Source: UBA3537 sp965662485 (lineage in GTDB: Bacteria; Bacteroidota; Bacteroidia; Flavobacteriales; Flavobacteriaceae). From it: a stretch of DNA of 23,757 nt. Positions within the stretch are counted from its first letter, which is position 1. The number at the start of each line of letters is the position of its first letter. The DNA lies in assembly GCA_965662485.1 (NCBI GenBank), contig CBFIIL010000023.1, positions 1 through 23,757 of the forward strand. The letters are read 5' to 3'. Below are positions 1-7,294 of the stretch, one piece after another. The position numbers and the translations under genes are program-made. The notes beneath the pieces were generated by a model. The model saw only the letters and a program-made list of their open reading frames with translations. It had not been told where the DNA came from and searched no databases.

Positions 1-71
1 TTGCTGGTTATGCTGTTGTGGGGCTTATTGTTGCACTAATCGTTAAGAAAACAGATACAAGCGAAGCTTAA
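1..71 (+). CDS. C-terminal end of a membrane protein (partial; possibly DUF4199)
   Basis: The frame read from base 3 stays open to a TAA at 69-71. It encodes 22 residues: a hydrophobic stretch (AVVGLIVALIV) followed by two lysines and a short polar tail ending TDTSEA. This looks like the last membrane helix of an integral membrane protein with its C-terminus on the cytoplasmic side. In flavobacteria a DUF4199 membrane protein often precedes a GT2 glycosyltransferase, and those proteins end in a similar way. That identification is from memory of gene neighbourhoods and is weak. The rest of the gene lies outside the window. Confidence 0.4.
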   Translation, partial: AGYAVVGLIVALIVKKTDTSEA

Positions 72-77
72 TTTCGT

Positions 78-85
78 TATTTTTG
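78..85 (+). promoter_or_regulatory. Possible Bacteroidota -7 element for the glycosyltransferase
   Basis: TATTTTTG matches TAnnTTTG and ends 19 bases before the ATG at 105, a normal distance. No clear -33 element is visible, and the 33-base gap after the upstream gene would also allow cotranscription. Confidence 0.3.
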
Positions 86-104
86 GGGATTGTAAGTCAA
101 CCGT

Positions 105-1055
105 ATGGATATTTCTGTCGTCATACCCCTTTTGGATGAGCAAGACTCATTGGTAGAACTCCATGATTGGATTGCACAAGTCATGCAGTCCAATCAGTTG
201 ACTTATGAACTAATTTTTATTGATGATGGTAGCCGTGATCAATCTTGGGAAGTCATCACTAATTTAAATCAAAAAAACCCATCGGTTTTGGGTATACAGT
301 TTTCAAAAAACTTTGGAAAATCTCAAGCCCTTCATGCAGGTTTTGAAAAAGCAAAAGGCGATGTAATTATTACAATGGATGCCGATTTACAAGATAGTCC
401 CGATGAAATTCCAGAACTTTTTCGTCTTGTAAAAAACAATAAGCACGACATTGTTTCGGGTTGGAAAAAAAAGCGTTATGACGCTTATCTTACAAAAAAT
501 TTACCCTCAAAACTTTTTAATTGGGCCGCTCGAAAAATTTCAGGGCTAAAACTACATGATTTCAATTGTGGCCTAAAAGCCTACAAAAAAGAGGTGGTAA
601 AAAGCATCGAGGTTTATGGAGAAATGCACCGCTATATTCCTGTTTTGGCGGTCAATAATGGATTTAAGAATATCATTGAAAAACCCGTTGTGCATCAAGC
701 AAGAAAGTATGGAAAAACAAAATTCGGTATGGAACGATTTATAAATGGATTTTTAGATTTAATTACAATTTGGTTCATCTCCAGATTTGCCAAACGTCCT
801 ATGCACTTTTTTGGACTGCTAGGCGTATTAATGTTTATTATTGGCTTTGGATTTGCCTTCTACTTGGGGCTAGATAAACTCTACTTTAATCCCTCTGGTC
901 GTCTTATTTCCGACCGCCCAGAATTTTTTATTGCACTCACCACCATGGTGATTGGAACTCAGTTTTTTGTGGCTGGTTTTTTGGGTGAAATTATTTTACA
1001 ATCTAGAAACAACAAAGAACGCTATCATATTAGTGATACAACGAAATCAAATTAA
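105..1055 (+). CDS. Glycosyltransferase family 2, polyprenyl-phosphate glycosyltransferase type
   Basis: A membrane-anchored GT-A glycosyltransferase. Relatives (DpmA, GtrB, ArnC) move a sugar from a nucleotide-sugar donor to undecaprenyl or dolichyl phosphate on the cytoplasmic face of the inner membrane. The N-terminal domain begins with VVIPLLDEQDSL. It carries the nucleotide-binding DDGS at residues 40-43 and the metal-binding DADLQD at 92-97. Two hydrophobic segments follow at about 234-255 and 273-298, the usual C-terminal anchor of this group. The length of 316 residues is typical. The ATG at 105 begins directly at the conserved first beta strand, so the start is secure. It sits upstream of a phosphohexomutase and an ABC exporter, which fits an envelope glycoconjugate role. 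The sugar and acceptor cannot be told from sequence alone. Confidence 0.88.
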   Translation: MDISVVIPLLDEQDSLVELHDWIAQVMQSNQLTYELIFIDDGSRDQSWEVITNLNQKNPSVLGIQFSKNFGKSQALHAGFEKAKGDVIITMDADLQDSPDEIPELFRLVKNNKHDIVSGWKKKRYDAYLTKNLPSKLFNWAARKISGLKLHDFNCGLKAYKKEVVKSIEVYGEMHRYIPVLAVNNGFKNIIEKPVVHQARKYGKTKFGMERFINGFLDLITIWFISRFAKRPMHFFGLLGVLMFIIGFGFAFYLGLDKLYFNPSGRLISDRPEFFIALTTMVIGTQFFVAGFLGEIILQSRNNKERYHISDTTKSN

Positions 1056-1081
1056 AATTAATTTAAACGAAAGCAAATATT

Positions 1082-1089
1082 TACATTTG
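1082..1089 (+). promoter_or_regulatory. Bacteroidota -7 element before the small gene and phosphomutase
   Basis: TACATTTG matches TAnnTTTG exactly and ends 16 bases before the ATG at 1106. This places a start site a few bases before that ATG. It lies 26 bases after the stop of the glycosyltransferase gene, so the small gene, the phosphomutase and the ABC exporter probably form their own transcript. No convincing -33 TTG is seen. Confidence 0.5.
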
Positions 1090-1105
1090 CAAAAAAAGAA
1101 CTCAA

Positions 1106-1273
1106 ATGAAACAGTTACCTATAGAAAATATAAAAAAAGTCTCCTGGAATTGTGGAAAAATACAAATTGTCTATAAGGACGGCTCTAAATTACAATCTTC
1201 TGCTGAAAACATTGTTTTGATTTCTGATTATAAAAATAGTAGTAACATACCTTTAAACGACCATTGTCTTTAA
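1106..1273 (+). CDS. Small unrecognised protein, 55 residues
   Basis: An open frame from ATG 1106 to TAA 1271-1273 encodes 55 residues, beginning MKQLPIENIKKVSWNCGK and ending NIPLNDHCL. I do not recognise the family. It has no signal peptide or membrane segment. The middle (KIQIVYKDGSKLQ) reads like two short beta strands joined by a KDGS turn, and there are two cysteines (Cys16, Cys54). Three points suggest a real gene: a TAnnTTTG element ends 16 bases upstream; the stop lies 3 bases before the phosphomutase ATG, a spacing that suits translational coupling; and without it the 220-base gap would be unusually long for this region. It could instead be an upstream leader ORF acting in cis, or chance. 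Confidence 0.5.
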   Translation: MKQLPIENIKKVSWNCGKIQIVYKDGSKLQSSAENIVLISDYKNSSNIPLNDHCL

Positions 1274-1276
1274 AAA

Positions 1277-3016
1277 ATGTATAAAATGACAAAGCTAAGC
1301 CCTGAAGTGGCAAAAAACGTTGACCACTGGTCATCAGATTTATTTGACGAGAGTACACGCTCTGAAATTAAAAATTTAGAAAACAACCAAGAAGAATTAG
1401 AAGATCGATTTTATAAAAATCTTGATTTTGGAACTGGCGGAATGCGTGGCGTTATGGGTGTTGGCACCAACCGTATTAACAAGTATACCTTGGGGAGAAA
1501 TACTCAAGGGCTTTCCAACTATCTCAAACAAATTTATCCCAATAAAAACCTCAAAGTTGCAATTGCCTATGACTGCCGACATAACAGTCAAGCCTTTGCA
1601 AAAATTGTAGCTGATGTCTTTTCAGCTAATGGTATAGAAGTTTTTTTATTTGAAGATTTACGCGCTACCCCTGAGCTCTCATTTGCTGTAAAACATCTGA
1701 ATTGCCAGTGCGGAATTGTACTTACCGCATCACACAATCCTCCAGAATACAACGGCTACAAAGTGTACTGGGAAGATGGTGGACAACTTGTTCCACCGCA
1801 TGATAAGTCTATTATTTCAATCATTAATGATTTAGATTATACCGAAATTAATTTTTCTGCAAAAAAAGACCTCATCCATTCTATTGGTGAAGATATAGAT
1901 GATGTATTTATAAATGCGTCTGTAAAAAATGGAACATTAGAAAAAAACAACAATGCAAACAGAGAAAATTTAACGGTTGTATTTACATCATTGCATGGAA
2001 CCTCTATAACGGCAGTTCCAGAAACATTGAAAAGAGCGGGCTACACCAACGTACACATTGTTGAAGAACAAGCAACTCCAAACGGTGATTTCCCAACCGT
2101 AAAATCTCCAAATCCTGAAGAACCTGAAGCATTGAAAATGGCATTAGAATTAGCCGAAAAAGTAAATGCAGATATTGTTATTGGTACAGACCCTGATTGT
2201 GATCGTTTAGGAATTGCTGTTAGAAATACAAAAGGACAACTTACACTTCTAAATGGTAACCAAACCATGGTAATAAGGACCAAGTTTTTACTGGATCAAT
2301 GGAAAAACCAAGGTAAAATTAATGGTAACCAATTTGTAGGATCAACCATCGTATCAACCCCAATGTTACCAAAACTTACAGAACACTATGGTGTAGAATG
2401 TAAAATTGGACTGACAGGGTTTAAATGGATAGCAAAAATGATTGAGGAGTATCCAACTATGGATTTTATAGGTGGTGGCGAAGAAAGTTTTGGATTTATG
2501 GTGGGTGATTTTGTTCGCGACAAAGACGCGGTAACCTCTACTCTACTCGCTTGTGAAATTGCTGCCCTAACTAAAGCCTGTAATAGCTCATTTTTTCAAG
2601 AACTTATTGAATTGTATTGTAGGCATGGGTTTTATAAAGAACGTTTAATTTCCATCACTAAAAAAGGAAAAAAAGGAGCCGAAGAAATTCAAAATATTAT
2701 GGATCAGGCACGCAACAATCCACACCAAAGCATAAATAACTCAAAAGTGATTCGTATTGACGACTACATGTCATCAATATCGAAGCATATGATAAATAAT
2801 TCTTTATCTGAAATTGCAATTCCAAAAGCAAACGTTCTTATATTTACAACAGAAGATGGTAGTAAAATAGCATTGAGACCAAGTGGTACTGAGCCCAAAA
2901 TAAAATTTTACATCAGTGTCAATACAACACTATCAAGTACTAATAATTATGAAGAAGTGAATCATGTTTTAGAACAACAGATTGATAACATCATAGCTTC
3001 AATGCAACTCATTTAG
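1277..3016 (+). CDS. Phospho-sugar mutase (phosphoglucomutase/phosphomannomutase superfamily)
   Basis: An alpha-D-phosphohexomutase that moves phosphate between C1 and C6 of a hexose, such as glucose or mannose phosphate, in the cytoplasm. It supplies hexose-1-phosphate for nucleotide sugars or recovers it from glycogen or other glucans. All family motifs are present: the FGTGGMRGVMG loop at 51-61, the catalytic serine loop TASHNPPEYNGYK with Ser152, the metal loop DPDCDR at 305-310, the sugar-specificity loop GGGEESFG at 399-406, and the phosphate-binding RPSGTEPK at 534-541. The length of 579 residues suits the long PGM2-like branch rather than the 450-residue PMM/GlmM branch. The ATG at 1277 is used, and Met4 (1286) is an equally possible start. 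The exporter gene begins one base after its stop, so the two are surely cotranscribed. Substrate preference (glucose, mannose or ribose phosphate) is not settled by sequence. Confidence 0.92.
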   Translation: MYKMTKLSPEVAKNVDHWSSDLFDESTRSEIKNLENNQEELEDRFYKNLDFGTGGMRGVMGVGTNRINKYTLGRNTQGLSNYLKQIYPNKNLKVAIAYDCRHNSQAFAKIVADVFSANGIEVFLFEDLRATPELSFAVKHLNCQCGIVLTASHNPPEYNGYKVYWEDGGQLVPPHDKSIISIINDLDYTEINFSAKKDLIHSIGEDIDDVFINASVKNGTLEKNNNANRENLTVVFTSLHGTSITAVPETLKRAGYTNVHIVEEQATPNGDFPTVKSPNPEEPEALKMALELAEKVNADIVIGTDPDCDRLGIAVRNTKGQLTLLNGNQTMVIRTKFLLDQWKNQGKINGNQFVGSTIVSTPMLPKLTEHYGVECKIGLTGFKWIAKMIEEYPTMDFIGGGEESFGFMVGDFVRDKDAVTSTLLACEIAALTKACNSSFFQELIELYCRHGFYKERLISITKKGKKGAEEIQNIMDQARNNPHQSINNSKVIRIDDYMSSISKHMINNSLSEIAIPKANVLIFTTEDGSKIALRPSGTEPKIKFYISVNTTLSSTNNYEEVNHVLEQQIDNIIASMQLI

Positions 3017-3017
3017 A

Positions 3018-4847
3018 ATGAAAAAAATTATACAACAATTATTGCCATTTATAAAAAACTACAAAAAACATTTAGTACTAAATATTGTATTTAACCTGTT
3101 GTATGCGCTTTTTAGCACCTTAGCATTTGTATCGCTTATTCCAATGCTTAACGTCTTATTTGATAAAACTAAAAAGATCGCCAAAGAACCTGTTTGGACT
3201 GGAATTGGAGGGCTAAAGGATTATGGAAATGACTTGCTCAATTATAAAGTTTCATCCCTATTAGACGAGGGAAACCCGCAAATGGCACTTTTGGTAGTTG
3301 TTGCGCTGGTGATCATTACTTTTTTCTTTAAAAATTTATTCGGATACCTCTCCATGCAACACGTTATGTATCTCAAAAACGGTGTTTTAACAGATTTAAG
3401 AAAGAATATGTATAAACATATTATTGAACTTCCTATAAGCTTTTATTCTAAACGTAAAAAAGGTGATATTATGGCTCGTGTTTTAGGAGATATCAATGAA
3501 ATGCAAAACTCGTTTTTTATTCTTTTAGAAATTATTGTTAGAGAACCATTGACTATCATATTTTCACTTGTTGTAATGTTTAGTATAAGTTGGCAACTTT
3601 CTATTTTTGTCTTGCTTTTTATTCCAATTTCAGGATTTTTGATTTCAAGTATTGGAAAACGCCTCAAACGACAATCATTACGTGCACAACAAGAATCAGG
3701 ACAACTTATTTCAACTGTTGAAGAAACACTTACTGGTCTAAAAATTGTAAAAAGTTATAATGCTGAAATCAACTTCAAAAAAAGATTTACTGATTCTGCA
3801 GATAGAATTTTAAAACTCGTCAATAAAATTGGACTTAAAAATAATTTAGCAGGTCCCCTTAGTGAGGTTTTAGGAATTATTACTATCGCAATACTTCTGT
3901 GGTATGGTGGTAAACTTGTACTGATTGAAAAGACTATTGAAGGTACTACGTTTATTGGTTTTATGGCTTTAGCTTACGGAATTTTAACTCCAGCAAAAGC
4001 CATAAGTAAAGCATCCTACAGAGTAAAAAATGGTGTTGCTGCTGCCGATAGAGTTTTTGAAGTCTTGTATCATAAAGACACAATGCCAGACCATAAAAAT
4101 GCACTAAAGTTATCTGGATTTACTAATAAAATTCAACTCAAAAATGTTTCATTCAAATACGAAAATGAATACGTTTTAAAAAATTTCTCTATGACCGTTG
4201 AAAAAGGTCAAAGTGTGGCTTTGGTGGGACAATCAGGGAGTGGAAAATCGACTATTGCAAATCTATTGACACGTTTTTATGATGTTAACGAAGGTACTAT
4301 TTCTATTGATGGAAATGACATCAAAAATACAACCAAAACCTCCTTGCGCTCACAAATAGGTTTGGTAACTCAAGATTCTATTTTATTTAATAATAGTATA
4401 AAAAACAACCTAAAAATTGGAAAAGATTCTGCAACTGACGAAGAGATTATAGATGCCCTTAAAGTTGCCAATGCTTGGGAATTTGTAAAACAACTTCCAA
4501 AAGGGATTGAAACCAATATTGGGGATGCTGGAAACAGTCTTTCTGGTGGACAAAAACAACGGTTAAGCATTGCAAGAGCAGTCCTTAAAAATGCTCCTAT
4601 TATGATTTTAGATGAGGCTACCTCTGCCCTTGATACTGAAAGCGAACGTTTGGTGCAGGATGCTTTAGAAAATATGATGAAAAACAGAACTTCTGTGGTT
4701 ATAGCACATCGTCTTTCTACCATTCAAAATGCTGATCATATTATTGTAATGAAGCAAGGTAAAATGGTTGAGCAAGGTAAACATCAAGAGCTTCTAGACA
4801 AAAAAGGGGTTTATTACTCCTTAGTCATGATGCAGTCATTCGACTAA
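3018..4847 (+). CDS. ABC transporter, fused permease and ATPase (MsbA-like exporter)
   Basis: A half-size type IV ABC exporter of 609 residues, expected to work as a homodimer in the inner membrane. The membrane domain covers roughly residues 1-340, with hydrophobic segments near 20-45, 90-110, 165-210 and 283-325. The ATPase domain runs from about 371 to the end. It contains Walker A GQSGSGKST (404-412), Q-loop Gln452, the LSGGQKQR signature (508-515), Walker B IMILDE (528-533) and switch His564, so it should be active. The family includes lipid A flippases (MsbA), lipid-linked oligosaccharide exporters and drug exporters. A lipid or glycolipid substrate is inferred from the glycosyltransferase and phosphomutase upstream. 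The MsbA-like label does not prove lipid A transport. The stop codon overlaps the convergent gene by 4 bases. Confidence 0.9.
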   Translation: MKKIIQQLLPFIKNYKKHLVLNIVFNLLYALFSTLAFVSLIPMLNVLFDKTKKIAKEPVWTGIGGLKDYGNDLLNYKVSSLLDEGNPQMALLVVVALVIITFFFKNLFGYLSMQHVMYLKNGVLTDLRKNMYKHIIELPISFYSKRKKGDIMARVLGDINEMQNSFFILLEIIVREPLTIIFSLVVMFSISWQLSIFVLLFIPISGFLISSIGKRLKRQSLRAQQESGQLISTVEETLTGLKIVKSYNAEINFKKRFTDSADRILKLVNKIGLKNNLAGPLSEVLGIITIAILLWYGGKLVLIEKTIEGTTFIGFMALAYGILTPAKAISKASYRVKNGVAAADRVFEVLYHKDTMPDHKNALKLSGFTNKIQLKNVSFKYENEYVLKNFSMTVEKGQSVALVGQSGSGKSTIANLLTRFYDVNEGTISIDGNDIKNTTKTSLRSQIGLVTQDSILFNNSIKNNLKIGKDSATDEEIIDALKVANAWEFVKQLPKGIETNIGDAGNSLSGGQKQRLSIARAVLKNAPIMILDEATSALDTESERLVQDALENMMKNRTSVVIAHRLSTIQNADHIIVMKQGKMVEQGKHQELLDKKGVYYSLVMMQSFD

Positions 4848-4856
4848 TTTTTTTTT
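4821..4856 (+). terminator. Candidate intrinsic terminator overlapping convergent stop codons
   Basis: Arms TTAGTC (4821-4826) and GACTAA (4842-4847) pair. They are extended inward by ATGA (4827-4830) with TCAT (4836-4839), leaving a 2-base bulge (TC, 4840-4841) and a 5-base loop. Nine T residues follow directly (4848-4856). Orientation suits the plus-strand ABC gene, whose TAA is the end of the right arm. The reverse orientation has no adjacent T tract. Confidence 0.5.
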
Positions 4857-5893
4857 ATTAACTTAAAATCCAATTGAACAATACGTCCTTTTCCTGCTGC
4901 AAAAGCTACACTGTCATTTAAAAATCGAAAGGTATAAAAACCTTCATCACTTAATGATGTCCATGATGTACCTCCGTCTGAACTATAATCTATCCCCTCA
5001 AAACCAATAGCAACCAAACCTTTGGCATCAGAATTGGGAACATATTGCACACAACTGCGATAGCCTGGATTATTCTCATCTCCTACCGCATGCCATGTTT
5101 GACCTCCATCAGAAGTTTTTATAACAGTGTTGATATTAGATTTTGATTGGGTGTAGTCACCCCCAACAGCAACACCATTTTTGGTGTCATAAAAATCAAT
5201 ACTATATATTCCTGTGGTTTGAGCACCTTGTATAATAGGTGTATCAAAAACAGTCCAAGAATGACCTTTATCTGATGAATAAAACACTCGACTTGCCACG
5301 CCTCCACTTGCAATCCAAACATGATTTCCAACAATTGAAATATTGGTATCACTTGCCGCAAAAGCCGCCTCGCCATTAACCGCTTTAGGGAATTGTTCGC
5401 AAGGAATTTTATACCAATTTTCGCCACCATCTCTGGTCATTAAAATACTTAAACAATCGTCTGTAGGATCACCCATTGCAATACCTTCCTGAGTATTCCA
5501 AAAATCCATACTGTCATAAAAAACAGCTGCATCCGACTCAGAATACACTAGTTTTGAATTTTTGTACAAATAGGCAGGGCTAGCAATACTTAAAGCAAAT
5601 ACATTCTCATTCACTAAAGCCATTGAACGTACATTAAGCGTGTCAGATGTAAATCGATTTTTCATTAATGATTTAGATTTTAAATCAAAATGATATACAT
5701 CTGCAACAGATGAAATTGCTACCAACTCCTTGCTATTCAATTCTAAGGCTCTAATATTGAGTAATGAATCTTCAATAATGGGAGTGATTTGAACAGTATT
5801 AAAAACAGGGATTGGCTTATAATTTTTACAACCATACAAGGCTAAAAAAAACATGACTTTTAAAGATAAGTTTATTTTCATAATAATATTCAT
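4844..5893 (-). CDS. BNR/YCF48-like repeat protein, probable lipoprotein
   Basis: A 349-residue protein with a lipoprotein-like N-terminus: MKINLSLK, a hydrophobic run, then ALYGC with Cys22. No acidic residues follow the cysteine, so the flavobacterial surface-export signal is not evident and a periplasmic face is more likely. The body is a predicted beta-propeller with at least four Asp-box (BNR) repeats: TRDGGENW 153-160, SSDKGHSW 206-213, TSDGGQTW 260-267 and SSDGGTSW 304-311. Proteins like this are often labelled oxidoreductase or YCF48-like in flavobacterial genomes, but I see no catalytic or cofactor motif. The role may be protein binding or assembly. Met5 (5881) is an alternative and perhaps better start, since it directly begins the signal peptide. 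It is alone on the minus strand between two plus-strand groups. Confidence 0.75.
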   Translation of the reverse strand: MNIIMKINLSLKVMFFLALYGCKNYKPIPVFNTVQITPIIEDSLLNIRALELNSKELVAISSVADVYHFDLKSKSLMKNRFTSDTLNVRSMALVNENVFALSIASPAYLYKNSKLVYSESDAAVFYDSMDFWNTQEGIAMGDPTDDCLSILMTRDGGENWYKIPCEQFPKAVNGEAAFAASDTNISIVGNHVWIASGGVASRVFYSSDKGHSWTVFDTPIIQGAQTTGIYSIDFYDTKNGVAVGGDYTQSKSNINTVIKTSDGGQTWHAVGDENNPGYRSCVQYVPNSDAKGLVAIGFEGIDYSSDGGTSWTSLSDEGFYTFRFLNDSVAFAAGKGRIVQLDFKLIKKN

Positions 5894-5900
5894 TGAGTTT

Positions 5901-5908
5901 GAAATCTA
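5901..5908 (-). promoter_or_regulatory. Weak -7-like element for the BNR lipoprotein
   Basis: Read on the minus strand, the site is TAGATTTC, one base from TAnnTTTG, 7 bases before the upstream start (5893) or 19 before the alternative start at 5881. That spacing favours 5881 as the true start. A GTTTAAC about 19 bases upstream could serve as -33. Confidence 0.25.
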
Positions 5909-5947
5909 ATATAGAGAATTCCTCAATGTTAAACCATTAATAAAGTG

Positions 5948-5955
5948 TAACTTTG
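5948..5955 (+). promoter_or_regulatory. Bacteroidota -7 element for the RsmB-like gene
   Basis: TAACTTTG matches TAnnTTTG and ends 22 bases before the ATG at 5978. TTAAAC at 5929-5934 lies about 19 bases upstream, where -33 would be, and overlaps the same AT-rich block that would serve the divergent minus-strand promoter. Confidence 0.45.
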
Positions 5956-5977
5956 CATTTGAAACAGACCAATTTTT

Positions 5978-7204
5978 ATGCGTTTACACAGAAATCTTTG
6001 TTTTGCCGTTATTGACGGTGTTTTACAAGTCTTCAATGATGGAGATTATGCCGATAAAGTCATTCAAACACTTTTAAAGCGTGATAAACGTTGGGGAAGT
6101 CGTGATCGTGGGTTTGTAGCCGAAACGACCTACGACATTGTGCGGTGGAAACGACTTTATGCTGAAATTGCGGAAGTTAAAGAACCTTTTAGTCGTGATG
6201 ATGCATGGCGACTTTTTGCAGTTTGGGCAACACTTAAAGGCATTAAACTCCCCGACTGGAAATATTTTGAGGGCACTCCAACTCGAAAAATAAAAGGCCG
6301 TTTTGATGAAGCCTCGAAAATACGTAAAATTAAAGAGTCTATACCTGATTGGATTGACACTTTGTGCGTTACAGAACTGGGCGACAGCATTTGGTCTAAA
6401 GAATTGGCCAAACAGAACGAACAAGCCGAGGTTATTTTGCGAGTCAATACACTAAAGACAAGCAAAAAAGACCTTCAACTCAAATTGCAATCCGAAAACA
6501 TTGAAACGAACGAAATCAAAGGATATCCATTTGCTTTGAAACTTGTAGAGCGCGCCAATGTTTTTAAGACAGAGGCCTTTAAAAAGGGCTGGTTTGAGGT
6601 GCAAGATGCCTCGTCTCAATTGGTCGCAGCTTACCTCGATGTAAAGCCTGGAATGAAAGTCGTTGATGCATGTGCTGGAGCTGGAGGAAAAACCCTTCAT
6701 CTATCGGCGCTCATGGAAAATAAAGGGTCGCTTATTGCAATGGATATTTACGAAAGTAAGCTTAAAAAGCTTAAAATTCGTGCCAGAAGAAATGGAGCAC
6801 ATAACATCGACATGCGCGTTATAAACTCTACAAAACCCATTAAGAAGTTAAAAGAAAAAGCAGACCGCTTACTTATTGATGCTCCTTGTTCTGGACTCGG
6901 GGTATTGCGTCGTAACCCTGATTCAAAATGGAAATTACAACCCGAATTTTTGAATAAAATTAGAGGAACTCAACAACACATTTTGCAAGAGTATTCTAAA
7001 ATATTAAAACCTGGTGGTAAAATGGTCTATGCCACATGTTCGGTGTTACCCTCTGAAAATCAAGAACAAATTAAAACTTTTCTAACTTCTAAAGAAGGTC
7101 AAAACTTTGATTTGATAAAAGATAAAAGCATCCTAGCACATCAAAGTGGCTATGATGGATTTTATATGGCGCTACTTGAAAAAAAACATGTTCAAAACAC
7201 GTGA
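5978..7204 (+). CDS. RsmB/NOL1-NOP2-Sun family RNA m5C methyltransferase
   Basis: A 408-residue S-adenosylmethionine-dependent RNA cytosine-5 methyltransferase. RsmB methylates C967 of 16S rRNA before the 30S subunit is assembled. The Rossmann domain fills the C-terminal half: SAM-binding DACAGAGGKT (230-239), AMDIYESKL (254-262), motif IV DAPCSG with Cys304, and motif VI ATCS with Cys354. In this family the motif VI cysteine attacks C6 of the target base and the motif IV cysteine helps release the product; both are present. The first 130 residues form a helical N-terminal region in the place of the NusB-like domain of RsmB, though I cannot confirm that fold by eye. Assignment to RsmB rather than another family member is therefore probable, not certain. 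The start is set by the promoter-like element 22 bases upstream. Confidence 0.82.
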   Translation: MRLHRNLCFAVIDGVLQVFNDGDYADKVIQTLLKRDKRWGSRDRGFVAETTYDIVRWKRLYAEIAEVKEPFSRDDAWRLFAVWATLKGIKLPDWKYFEGTPTRKIKGRFDEASKIRKIKESIPDWIDTLCVTELGDSIWSKELAKQNEQAEVILRVNTLKTSKKDLQLKLQSENIETNEIKGYPFALKLVERANVFKTEAFKKGWFEVQDASSQLVAAYLDVKPGMKVVDACAGAGGKTLHLSALMENKGSLIAMDIYESKLKKLKIRARRNGAHNIDMRVINSTKPIKKLKEKADRLLIDAPCSGLGVLRRNPDSKWKLQPEFLNKIRGTQQHILQEYSKILKPGGKMVYATCSVLPSENQEQIKTFLTSKEGQNFDLIKDKSILAHQSGYDGFYMALLEKKHVQNT

Positions 7205-7227
7205 ATAACTCTTAAAAATAGCGCCAT
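7166..7227. repeat. 9-bp inverted repeat around the RsmB-like stop codon
   Basis: ATGGCGCTA (7166-7174) and TAGCGCCAT (7219-7227) are perfect inverted copies separated by 44 AT-rich bases that include the stop codon at 7202-7204. No T tract follows the right arm, so it is not a classic intrinsic terminator. An mRNA 3'-end structure or chance are both possible. Confidence 0.3.
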
Positions 7228-7256
7228 ACATTAGCAATAATTACACACAAAAAAAT

Positions 7257-7264
7257 TAAATTTG
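7257..7264 (+). promoter_or_regulatory. Bacteroidota -7 element for purL
   Basis: TAAATTTG matches TAnnTTTG. Transcription would begin near 7270, which makes the in-frame ATG at 7271 practically leaderless and supports the ATG at 7295, 30 bases downstream, as the true start. Confidence 0.5.
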
Positions 7265-7294
7265 CACTAATTGATAATTATCAAATTTAAGCGC

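Noticed and set aside
952..1176. Plus-strand frame of 74 codons overlapping the end of the glycosyltransferase
   Set aside because: Half of it lies inside the glycosyltransferase in another frame, and the rest overlaps the promoter and the 55-residue gene. The composition (many Lys, Asn) is that of a chance frame.
4370..4723. 117-codon minus-strand frame inside the ABC exporter
   Set aside because: It lies wholly opposite the strongly conserved ATPase domain, and it has no promoter or ribosome site of its own.
4844..5893. Naming the minus-strand protein a sialidase or oxidoreductase
   Set aside because: Asp-box repeats show only a propeller fold. No sialidase catalytic residues or redox cofactor motif are visible.
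7271..7294. Earlier start for PurL (MIIIKFKR extension)
   Set aside because: The ATG coincides with the predicted transcription start after the TAnnTTTG box, and the family begins at MIHFFG.
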